Shown: in pieces, positions 7,887 through 14,406 of the stretch
Layout: the number at the start of each line of letters is the position of its first letter
Position numbering within the stretch: the first letter of the stretch is position 1
Assembly (NCBI GenBank): GCA_964545855.1
Contig: CAZJHD010000089.1
Span: 1-14,668 of the forward strand
Length of the DNA: 14,668 nt
Direction of reading: 5' to 3'
DNA from: CAZJHD01 sp964545855
GTDB taxonomy: Bacteria; Planctomycetota; UBA1135; JACQFD01
Notes under the pieces: model-generated
Told to the model about the DNA's origin: nothing
The model's database searches: none
Seen by the model: only the letters and a program-made list of their open reading frames with translations
Program-made: the position numbers and the translations under genes

Positions 7887-8780
7887 ATGCCGCCCCTGCC
7901 CCAACGTCTCGGCATCGGCTTCTCGCTCCACAGCGAGATCGAGTTCCTCGAACTCACGCGCACGATCGTCGAGGAGGAGGCCGACTTCTTCGAGGTGGCG
8001 CCGGAGACGATGTGGCGCGCGGAGAACGGGAAGCTCGTCGACAACGACTATCGGAGCCTCTTCCTCGAGATCCGGCGCCGGTCGGGGAAGCCCTTCGTCG
8101 CCCACGGCCTCGCCTTCTCGCCGGGCACCGCGATCGACGCGGACCGCTCGCGCACGGAGGCATGGCTCGCGCGGCTGCGCCGCGACCAGGCCGACTTCCA
8201 GTTCCCCTGGATCAGCGAGCACCTGGGCTGGACCACGGTGGACGGCCTGCAGGGCGTGCTTCCCCTGCCGCTCCCCTTCGACGAGGAGGCCGTGGAGACG
8301 GTGGCGGCGCGCATGCGGCTCCTCCAGGGCGTGGCGCCCCTCGCCGGCTTCGAGAACAACGTCACCTACTTCCACCTCGGCGACCCGGAGCGCGAGCCCG
8401 ACTTCTGGAACGCGATCGGCGCGCGCGCCGGCTGCGGGATGCTGCTCGACCTCCACAACGCCTGGACCCAATGCCGCAACGCCGGCATCGATCCGGGTCC
8501 GTGGGTCGACCGCATCGATCTCTCGCGCGTCTTCGAGATCCACCTGAGCGGCGGCAGCGAGAGCGATCCCGACTGGGTGCCGTCGAAGCGCGTCTTCCGC
8601 ATCGACACGCACGACGGCGCGGTGCCCGAGGGAGTCTGGGAGCTGCTGGACCGCGTGCTGCCGCGCTGCACGTCGCTCCGCGGCATCGTCGTCGAGCGCC
8701 TGAACGGGACGCTCGACGAAGCGGACGTGCCCGCGCTCCGCGAGGAGCTGCGCCGCGCGCGGAGAGCATGGCCGGCCTGA
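7887..8780 (+). CDS. DUF692/MNIO multinuclear iron oxidative enzyme
   Basis: About 297 residues of the DUF692 (UPF0276) family, a TIM-barrel fold now called MNIO. Members such as MbnB, TglH and ChrH hold two or three iron ions and oxidatively remodel cysteine or other residues of ribosomal peptides. The family's motifs appear in order: GIGFSLHSE (9-17), DFFEVAPE (33-40), VAHGLAFSPG (71-80), WISEHLGW (108-115), FENNVTYF (155-162), LLDLHNAW (186-193), EIHLSGG (217-223) and IDTHDG (239-244). These supply the expected His, Glu, Asp and Asn metal ligands, and none is obviously missing. The ATG at 7887 matches the usual family N-terminus (PLPQRLGIG). A GTG at 7857 would add ten residues. The gene overlaps the next one by 13 bp, typical of MNIO-partner pairs. 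The substrate is not known, and no short Cys-rich precursor is encoded beside it. Confidence 0.93.
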   Translation: MPPLPQRLGIGFSLHSEIEFLELTRTIVEEEADFFEVAPETMWRAENGKLVDNDYRSLFLEIRRRSGKPFVAHGLAFSPGTAIDADRSRTEAWLARLRRDQADFQFPWISEHLGWTTVDGLQGVLPLPLPFDEEAVETVAARMRLLQGVAPLAGFENNVTYFHLGDPEREPDFWNAIGARAGCGMLLDLHNAWTQCRNAGIDPGPWVDRIDLSRVFEIHLSGGSESDPDWVPSKRVFRIDTHDGAVPEGVWELLDRVLPRCTSLRGIVVERLNGTLDEADVPALREELRRARRAWPA

Positions 8781-9130
8781 CGGACCTCCAGCGCGCGCTG
8801 CTGCGGGCCCTCCAGGACGAGGAGCCCCTCGCGGCGCTCGCGCGCGAGGCGAAGGACCTCCCGCCGCGCGAGCGCGCGCTCGCCGAGGCGATCGACGCCG
8901 ACGGCTTCGTGCTGTCGAGCCTGCTCGTGAAGAAGCTCCGCTTCGAGAGGATCTGCCGCGGCGACGCGGAGATGGAGCGCTGGTTCGAGGAGCGCCCGTC
9001 GGAGTTCGTCGCCGCCTTCCGCCGCTACCACCGCGAGGTGGAGGCGCGCGACTACTTCCCGCGCCCGGAGGCGGCGCGCTTCCGCGCCTTCGTGGAGGCG
9101 CACGACCTCGGCCCGAGGGACGCGCCGTGA
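8768..9130 (+). CDS. Probable MNIO partner protein (substrate-recruiting)
   Basis: A 120-residue, helix-rich, charged soluble protein overlapping the end of the MNIO gene by 13 bp; its ATG follows GGAGAG. MNIO enzymes nearly always work with a small or medium partner (MbnC, TglI or DUF2063-type) that binds the leader of the peptide substrate. The central part, RFERICRGDAEMERWFEERP (58-77) followed by SEFVAAFRRYHREV, has the aromatic/charged pattern (a W-F pair, then F-x-x-x-F-x-x-Y) that I associate with such partners. I could not verify a family match. It has one Cys (63) and no signal peptide, so it is cytoplasmic. Its stop overlaps the next start as GTGA, implying coupled translation with the first pair B gene. 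The partner role is inferred mainly from position. Confidence 0.8.
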   Translation: MAGLTDLQRALLRALQDEEPLAALAREAKDLPPRERALAEAIDADGFVLSSLLVKKLRFERICRGDAEMERWFEERPSEFVAAFRRYHREVEARDYFPRPEAARFRAFVEAHDLGPRDAP

Positions 9131-10803
9131 AGAGCGCCCGTCTCCTCGTTCTCGGCCTCGCCGGCGCCACGGCGATCGCGTCGGCGAACGATCCTCGGTC
9201 GAGCACGGCGGTGCAGGAGACCGCTCGAATCGCGAGAGGCCCGGAACGCTCCGACGACTGCACGGTCACGGGACTCGTGACGGACGAGAGCGGCCGACCG
9301 GTCGCGAGCGCGGCGGTTCGCGGAGCGGCCTTCCGGGATCGTCACGCGCCGGGCTCGCACGTCGGCGCGGATGCCCGCACCGACGAAGCGGGACGCTTCC
9401 GGTTCTCCGTGCCCGCGCGCTCCGGGAACGTCCTCCCCCAAGCGGAGCAGGAAGGCTTCGCGCGCGCGCACGCCGATCGATGGCTCTCGACGGAGAGTGC
9501 CGGGGAGCGCGACGCGGGAACCATCGTGCTGCGGCCGGAGGCGCTGCTTCGGCTTCGATTCGTCGACGCAGATGGCGGCCCGGTCACCGGCGTCCGAGTC
9601 ACGATCCTCGGAGCAGCCTGCCCTTCGACCGCCTGCCGTGGACTCGCCGAGCTCGACGACTCCGTCTGGCACGACGTCTCGGCGACCTCTGACGCGACGG
9701 GGTCGGCCGCGATCCACGGTCTCTCGGAGGGTCGAGCAGCCGTTCGATGGGATCCGTCGGACCGTAGCCGGGCCGCCGGCGAGCGAAGGGTCGAGCTTCG
9801 CGCCGACACCCCGGCATCGATCACGATCGAGGTTCCGCGGGCCGCGCGCGTTTCCGGTGTCGTGCACGACGAGCAGGGTCGGCCGATGGCCCGTTCCGCT
9901 GCGCGAGTTCGACTCATCGAGCCGGGAGGCCGAGAGCTCCGATCCGAACTGCAGCAGCACGGCCGTTTCGCCTTCGATCGACTTGCTGTCGGCGCGAGCG
10001 TACGCGTCGTGCTCGACGTTCGAGCCGACGTCGAGAGCCGATGGAATGCCTCCATCGCGAACGGAACGCTCCTCCGCGGCCTCATTCGGGAGACGAAGTC
10101 CCGCGACGAGACGCGCGTCGATCCCGAGATCGACGCCGATCCTGCACCTTGGCTCGTCGCCGACGAGCGCGCCGGCGTGCCGACGGGAACGGACTCCCTC
10201 GAGCTGCACGTCGACCCGGGCCGACTCGGTGCGGAGGTGGTGATTCGGGCCTTCGATGCCGTGACGGGTGCGGCGATCGAGCCTCGGAATCCTCTGCTGC
10301 GCGCTCACGACGAGGACGGAAGGCCTCGGCGTCCGCCGATGAGCATCGCGCGCACGAGGCAGTCCCCCGCCGGAGGTCGTTCCTTCCGTCTCGGTCGCCT
10401 TCCGCCAGACCGCTACTCGGTCGTCGCAGCCGCTCCCGGCTACGCACCGGCCGCGAGCGCGCTCTTCGCGAACGACGGCTCCGCGAGGAGCTTCGACGTC
10501 GACCTGAGCTTCGAGCCGGGCGCCCGCATCGAGGGGCACGTCGACGTGCCGAGCGGCGCGCGGCTCTCCCGAGCACGAGTCCTCGCCATCCCGGCCATCC
10601 GAGATCCGCTCGACCGCGGCCCCTCCGTGCGCACGGTCTACCTCGGGAGTGGATCCCGCTTCCGCTTCGACGACTTGGAGGCAGGCACCTGGACGCTCCG
10701 CGTCGAGTCGAATCTCGCCATGCGGATCGAGACGACCGTCTCGCTCGCGCGCGGCGAGCAGCGCACGGACGTCACGATCCCGGTCGAGGCCCGGGACCGC
10801 TGA
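9127..10803 (+). CDS. Secreted carboxypeptidase-regulatory-like domain protein, pair B member 1
   Basis: A 558-residue protein starting at GTG 9127, with a 4-bp overlap with the MNIO partner's stop. Residues 1-20 (LLVLGLAGATAIASA) are a signal peptide. The body is a chain of small beta-sandwich units of the CarboxypepD_reg/SdrD type. Unit starts are recognisable at CTVTGLVTDESGRPVASAAV (45-64), near RFVDADGGPVTG (144-155), at VSGVVHDEQGRPMARSAARV, at VVIRAFDAVTGAAIEP, and at RIEGHVDVPSGARL close to the end. Such domains are structural or binding modules of envelope or surface proteins, with no catalytic site visible. A C-P-S-T-A-C motif (C165-C170) is kept as C-x4-C in the paralogue downstream. 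Pair B could be carrier or surface proteins served by the MNIO enzyme, or merely co-transcribed. The specific function is unknown. Confidence 0.88.
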   Translation: MKSARLLVLGLAGATAIASANDPRSSTAVQETARIARGPERSDDCTVTGLVTDESGRPVASAAVRGAAFRDRHAPGSHVGADARTDEAGRFRFSVPARSGNVLPQAEQEGFARAHADRWLSTESAGERDAGTIVLRPEALLRLRFVDADGGPVTGVRVTILGAACPSTACRGLAELDDSVWHDVSATSDATGSAAIHGLSEGRAAVRWDPSDRSRAAGERRVELRADTPASITIEVPRAARVSGVVHDEQGRPMARSAARVRLIEPGGRELRSELQQHGRFAFDRLAVGASVRVVLDVRADVESRWNASIANGTLLRGLIRETKSRDETRVDPEIDADPAPWLVADERAGVPTGTDSLELHVDPGRLGAEVVIRAFDAVTGAAIEPRNPLLRAHDEDGRPRRPPMSIARTRQSPAGGRSFRLGRLPPDRYSVVAAAPGYAPAASALFANDGSARSFDVDLSFEPGARIEGHVDVPSGARLSRARVLAIPAIRDPLDRGPSVRTVYLGSGSRFRFDDLEAGTWTLRVESNLAMRIETTVSLARGEQRTDVTIPVEARDR

Positions 10804-10838
10804 CACACGGAAACGATGCCTCGCACGACTCCGCTCGC

Positions 10839-12590
10839 ATGAGAAGCATTTGCCTCGCGATCCTCGGCCTCGCCGGTGCGGCTGCGATCGCGGCGGCGTG
10901 GATGCTCGTCGACGGGCCTTCGTCGGCGGCGCGCGACCGACATCGAGAGGCCGCACGCGCCGACAGCGCCGGAGTCGCACCTCACCTTCCCGCGACGATC
11001 GCTGCTCCGGCCGGCGAAGACCGCATCGAGCCCGCCCCGCCGGACGAGCCCGATCCGGAGTCGATCGCGAACGAGAAGCTGTTCCGGCTCACCGGCCACG
11101 TGACCGACGATCGCGATCGGCCCCTCTCCGGCGCCCTCGTGAGCTGGGATGCGGCGCTCCAGTCGGCGCTCACCGAGGAAATGACGGACGAAGAAGGGCG
11201 ATTCCGGCTCTTCGTCCCTCCGAGCCTCGACTCGGTGCTGCCGGCTGCCGAGCATCCGGGCTTCGCGCGAACGCACGCGGCAGAAGCCGTGCTGCCCCGA
11301 AGCCGGGAAGCGCAGGACTTGGGGACGATCGCGCTTCCGCCGGAATCGCCGCTCCGGGTCCGCTTCGTCGATTCTCGAGGGGATCCGGTCTCCGGACTTC
11401 CGGCTCGCGTGAGCGGCTCTCCTTGCGCGTCGCCCGCCTGCGGCCGCGTCGCGCCGCAGAGGTTCGCCGGCGCGCACTCGGTGGAGGAGACGAGCGACGG
11501 CGAGGGAGAACTCGACGTGCGCGGACTCCACGCGGGGCGCGCGGTGATCCGCTGGGGCAACGGCTCCGAGGAGTGGGTCGAGGGATCGCGCGAGGTCGTC
11601 GTCGACCCTGGCGCGCGAACCGAGCTCACGATCGAGGTGGAACGCGCGGCTTTCGTCGCAGGCTTGGCTCTTCAGAGCGACGGCGCGCCGCTCCCGGGGC
11701 CGGCCCGCATCCGGGTCCTCGGCGCGGACCGGCGGGAGCGACAAGCGGAACCACGGGAGGACGGCACGTTCCGCGTCGGCGGCCTCCGCGCCGGAACGAG
11801 CGTGCGGCTCATGCTCGAGACGCCGCCGGACCTCGAAGTCGGGAGCGACGAGGAGATCGAGAAGTTGCAACGACTGCTCGAGAGTCGGCCGGACATCGCG
11901 AGGGGCGGCCGCTCCTCGCTGACGGTTCTCCCCCCATGGATCTCCGCTGCGGTGATCGAGGACGTGCCGGCGGGCACGGAGGGCATCGTTCTGCGCGTCG
12001 ACCCGCGGCGGCTCGGCACCGAAGTGATCCTTCGCTGCGTGGACGCGGAGACGGGAGGCTCCGTGAAGCCTGCGTGGCTCGCGGTCCGTCGGGACGGAGA
12101 AGGCGTCGGAAGCGTGCAGAAGTTCGAGGTGCTTCGGAGGCGGATCAGCCCGCTCGGAGAGATCTCGTTCCACCTCGCGCCGCTCGGGCCGGGGCGCTAT
12201 CGGCTCGAGGCGCGCGCCCCGAGCTACGCGCCCGGGTCGAGCGTCCCCTTCACGGCCGATCCCGAGGGCTCGGCGGTCGTCGTCGAGATCCGTTTCCGGG
12301 CGAGCGCCCTCCTCGAAGGCCGCGTCGTCCTCCCCGTGGCGGCGTCGGAGAAGCGGACCACGGTCCGTGTGACCGTCCTCTCCGCCGCCGCGGGACGGGC
12401 TCGCTCGGTGTCCAGTACGTCGAGTTCCGCGGTGAGCTCGTTCCCCTTCTCCTTCGATGACCTCGGACCCGGAACGTGGCGGCTCCGCGCGGAAGCGGAC
12501 GGCGCCGAGCCCTACGAGACCACGATCGACCTCGCGCCCGGAGAGCGTCGCGAGGGTCTCGTCATCCCCCTGCTCGCCCGCCCGCGGTAG
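10839..12590 (+). CDS. Secreted carboxypeptidase-regulatory-like domain protein, pair B member 2
   Basis: A 583-residue paralogue of the preceding gene, 35 bp downstream. The ATG at 10839 begins a clear signal or anchor segment (ICLAILGLAGAAAIAAAWML, 4-23); the frame is open far upstream, but that part is a shadow of the previous gene. An Ala/Pro/Glu-rich spacer (about 30-75) is followed by beta-sandwich units: LTGHVTDDRDRPLSGALVSW (84-103), RFVDSRGDPVSG (175-186), a unit beginning near AFVAGLALQSDGAPLPG, a region with VILRCVDAETGG, and a last unit near LLEGRVVLPVA. The C-x4-C motif is C196-A-S-P-A-C201, at the position equivalent to C165/C170 of its neighbour. PGRYRLEARAPSYAPGSSVP also matches PDRYSVVAAAPGYAPAASAL there. 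It is the last gene of the plus-strand run and ends just before the large palindrome. Confidence 0.88.
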   Translation: MRSICLAILGLAGAAAIAAAWMLVDGPSSAARDRHREAARADSAGVAPHLPATIAAPAGEDRIEPAPPDEPDPESIANEKLFRLTGHVTDDRDRPLSGALVSWDAALQSALTEEMTDEEGRFRLFVPPSLDSVLPAAEHPGFARTHAAEAVLPRSREAQDLGTIALPPESPLRVRFVDSRGDPVSGLPARVSGSPCASPACGRVAPQRFAGAHSVEETSDGEGELDVRGLHAGRAVIRWGNGSEEWVEGSREVVVDPGARTELTIEVERAAFVAGLALQSDGAPLPGPARIRVLGADRRERQAEPREDGTFRVGGLRAGTSVRLMLETPPDLEVGSDEEIEKLQRLLESRPDIARGGRSSLTVLPPWISAAVIEDVPAGTEGIVLRVDPRRLGTEVILRCVDAETGGSVKPAWLAVRRDGEGVGSVQKFEVLRRRISPLGEISFHLAPLGPGRYRLEARAPSYAPGSSVPFTADPEGSAVVVEIRFRASALLEGRVVLPVAASEKRTTVRVTVLSAAAGRARSVSSTSSSAVSSFPFSFDDLGPGTWRLRAEADGAEPYETTIDLAPGERREGLVIPLLARPR

Positions 12591-12606
12591 GTCTCCGGGA
12601 AACGGG

Positions 12607-12696
12607 CCCGGGAAAGGGGTCAGACCCCATTTCTCGCTCTCGCGCCGCGCGTGCGCGGCGCGAGAGCGAGGAATGGGGTCTGACCCCTATCCCGGG
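12607..12696. repeat. 90-bp near-perfect palindrome (copy 2 of the GGGGTC-TGACCCC element); possible bidirectional terminator
   Basis: The arms are 44 bases each around a 2-base centre (gt, 12651-12652). They pair throughout except for one A/A mismatch (12614/12689) and one T-G wobble (12632/12671). The inner 18 bases of each arm (ctcgctctcgcgccgcgc and its complement) pair perfectly. The outer part of each arm is a smaller palindrome of the form aggggtcagacccca, the same core as at 2395-2425. It fills almost all of the 109-bp gap between the convergent pair B and BMC-T genes, so as RNA it would make a very stable hairpin at the end of both operons. It has no U-tract, so a terminator role is an inference. 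It may be a non-autonomous REP- or MITE-like element. Confidence 0.9.
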
Positions 12697-12699
12697 ACG

Positions 12700-13311
12700 T
12701 CAGCGTCCGCGGTGGGTCGGCGCGCGGAGGAAGCGTGCCATCTCCGGGTGCGGGCCCGCGATCACGACCTCGCGCGCGAGGTGACCGCGCTCCGCGGCGG
12801 CGGCGGCGCCGGCGGCGATCGCCGCGCGCACGTCGCCGACGGCGCCGACGAAGGTGACGAAGGCCTTTCCGCCGAGCGCGTTCGCGAGGCGGAGCTCCAC
12901 GGGAGCGACGAGCGCCGTCTTCGCGGCGACGTCGGCGGCGACGACGAGCGTCGCGACCGTGTCGGTCTCGATGACGCCGATGGCGTCGAGCGCCACCGTC
13001 CCGAACTTCCCGCACAGCGCGTCGAGGATCTGCGGCTCGAGGTTCGGGATCACGAGGTGGTCGGTGAGGTCGCCCCCCGCCACCTCGGCGCCGCGGCGCA
13101 CGGAGGACTGCACCTCCTCGACGGCCCCGGTGAAGAGCGAGACGAACTTCCCCGGGCTCACGGGCTCGCAGAAGAGCATCTCCACGGCCGACTGCCAGAG
13201 GATCGCGTCGGCCGCCTGGAGCCCCGTCGCGATGGAGCAGGTCTCGATGGCGCCCACGCAGGGGCGCGGCGTGACGTCGTCGCGCGGTGCGGGAGACGGG
13301 GCGCGCGCCAT
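12700..13311 (-). CDS. BMC-T shell protein, single-layer type (BMC-Tsp, PduT-like)
   Basis: A 203-residue tandem-domain shell protein. Trimers of such proteins form pseudo-hexameric tiles of a bacterial microcompartment. Domain 1 spans about 18-95 (VGAIETCSIATGLQAADAIL) and domain 2 about 108-195 (LDAIGVIETDTVATLVVAAD through VVIAGPHPEM). The order and length match PduT and, as I recall them, Haliangium ochraceum BMC-T1. In PduT the central pore loop has Cys-Pro-Gly-Lys-Phe and the Cys binds a [4Fe-4S] cluster. Here the loop reads EPVSPGKF, with Ser52 in that place, so a cluster is not expected. The N-terminus has a short Ala/Pro extension (1-17). It is the last gene of the shell operon, 34 bp after BMC-Tdp, and is followed by the large palindrome. 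No good ribosome-binding site is seen. Confidence 0.93.
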   Translation of the reverse strand: MARAPSPAPRDDVTPRPCVGAIETCSIATGLQAADAILWQSAVEMLFCEPVSPGKFVSLFTGAVEEVQSSVRRGAEVAGGDLTDHLVIPNLEPQILDALCGKFGTVALDAIGVIETDTVATLVVAADVAAKTALVAPVELRLANALGGKAFVTFVGAVGDVRAAIAAGAAAAAERGHLAREVVIAGPHPEMARFLRAPTHRGR

Positions 13312-13345
13312 GTCGGGGGAGACGGTCGGCCGAGCGGACGGCCGC

Positions 13346-13984
13346 TCAGCTCTTCCCGTCGTTGGGCTTGCCGTCGATCCCGTCGAGGGCGTGCTGCACG
13401 GCGTCGGCGGCGGCGCGGATGTGCGCCTCGGTGCCGCAGAGGTAGACGCGTCCCACGGCGCCGAAGGGCGTCATGTCGACGAGGTTGATGGGCGACGCCT
13501 TCTCCGCCTCGTTCGCCGCGATCACCGCGTAGCCGGCCGGATGCACCTCCAGCACGAAGAGCGTCTGCCCCGCCAGGATCATCTGCCCATACCGGTTCCG
13601 GTTGATGAGCATCGACTGGTAGGCCTCGACGTTCGTGATGATCTCCTTCGTGAGGACCTTCGGCTGGAGCCGGTCGCTCTCCTTGCGCTCCAGGTGGGCC
13701 AGGATCTGCCGGCCCGCCTCGCGCACCTCGCTCTGCGACTCGGAATGGACCTCCAGCAGACCGAAGCTGCGCTCGACGACCTGCATCGCGGGGGCCACGT
13801 CGGTGGTCTTCAGCGCGATGTCGGTGATGCGGTTGATGGCGATGCCGGGCTGCACCTCGACGAAGAGCGCCGCCTGCCCCGCGACCGGCAGGTACCCGCG
13901 CGCGCCCGTCGCGACGAACGACGCGAACTGCGGCTGCATCGAGTCGAGGAAGACATAGGTGCGGAGCTGGACGTTGGACGTCAT
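13346..13984 (-). CDS. BMC-T shell protein, double-stacking type (BMC-Tdp, Haliangium T2/T3-like)
   Basis: A 212-residue tandem BMC-domain protein of the permuted CsoS1D/EutL class. Its trimers stack face to face and are thought to form a gated pore for larger metabolites. The sequence LRTYVFLDSMQPQF (7-20), then FVEVQPGIAINRITDIALK (41-59), VVERSFGLLEVH (69-80), AYQSMLINRNRYGQMI (121-136) and HPAGYAVIAANEAEKA (148-163) closely resembles, from memory, the H. ochraceum BMC-T2/T3 proteins. The ATG at 13984 lies 10 bp after the BMC-H stop. The frame is open further upstream, but that would overlap BMC-H and lacks family similarity. The tight spacing makes coupled expression with BMC-H very likely, as in Haliangium, where I recall a BMC-H gene preceding a BMC-Tdp gene. 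Confidence 0.93.
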   Translation of the reverse strand: MTSNVQLRTYVFLDSMQPQFASFVATGARGYLPVAGQAALFVEVQPGIAINRITDIALKTTDVAPAMQVVERSFGLLEVHSESQSEVREAGRQILAHLERKESDRLQPKVLTKEIITNVEAYQSMLINRNRYGQMILAGQTLFVLEVHPAGYAVIAANEAEKASPINLVDMTPFGAVGRVYLCGTEAHIRAAADAVQHALDGIDGKPNDGKS

Positions 13985-13994
13985 CGACTCGCGC

Positions 13995-14300
13995 TCACGA
14001 CATCGCCGCGCCGTCGTCCGGCGTGGCGGTCCGCGGCAGGATCTGCTCCACCTCGGCGTGCGGGCGCGGAATGACGTGGACGGACACCAGCTCGCCGACG
14101 CGGCGCGCGGCCGCGGCCCCGGCATCCGTCGCCGCCTTCACGGCGCCGACCTCGCCCCGGACCATCACGGTGACGTAGCCCCCGCCCACCTTCTCCTTGC
14201 CGATGAGGACGACTTTCGCGGCCTTGACCATGGCGTCGGCGGCTTCGACGGCGCCGACGAGGCCCTTCGTCTCGATCATTCCGAGGGCGATGTTGCTCAT
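13995..14300 (-). CDS. BMC-H hexameric shell protein
   Basis: A 101-residue canonical single-domain shell protein (Pfam BMC). Six copies make the basic hexagonal tile of the compartment facets. The signatures are ALGMIETKGLVGAVEAADAM (5-24), the lattice-edge segment MVKAAKVVLIGKEKVGGG (24-41), and HVIPRPHAEVE (75-85). The pore loop is KVGGGYVTV (37-45). The Gly-Gly-Gly there replaces the Gly-Ser-Gly of PduA/EutM and matches what I recall for H. ochraceum BMC-H, suggesting an uncharged, small-residue pore. The C-terminus has a short tail of about 15 residues. The ATG at 14300 is the natural family start; no clear ribosome-binding site precedes it. It is the first complete shell gene in this operon and is usually the most abundant subunit. 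Confidence 0.97.
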   Translation of the reverse strand: MSNIALGMIETKGLVGAVEAADAMVKAAKVVLIGKEKVGGGYVTVMVRGEVGAVKAATDAGAAAARRVGELVSVHVIPRPHAEVEQILPRTATPDDGAAMS

Positions 14301-14373
14301 CTGAGAACGTGTTTCCGTTGCGGGGGGAAAGGAGTGTCGGGGAGCGAGTCTGGGAGCGGGGAGGAACCGGCGA

Positions 14374-14406
14374 GCCGATCAGTATGCGCCGGCCGCTCAG
14401 TATGCG
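14374..14406. repeat. Tandem imperfect duplication across a stop codon
   Basis: The 15-base string gccg[a/c]tcagtatgcg occurs at 14374-14388 and 14392-14406, a period of 18 bases. On the coding (minus) strand both copies read Ala-Tyr-stop in the same frame, so readthrough of the first TGA (14397-14399) would stop at the second (14379-14381) after five extra residues. A small hairpin, ccggcg/cgccgg (14367-14372 with 14387-14392), overlaps the downstream copy. The rest of the gap to BMC-H is pyrimidine-rich on the coding strand and shows no other feature. Confidence 0.7.

Noticed and set aside
7662..9269. A minus-strand frame across the MNIO and partner genes
   Set aside because: It is a shadow of the DUF692 gene, whose motifs are unambiguous on the plus strand.
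9052..12173. Long minus-strand frames across pair B
   Set aside because: They are Arg/Asp-rich shadows with no signal peptide or domain. The plus strand has paired signal peptides and aligned repeats in two paralogues.
12457..14074. Plus-strand frames antisense to the BMC shell genes
   Set aside because: The minus-strand shell proteins are recognisable along their full length; the plus-strand translations are low-complexity.
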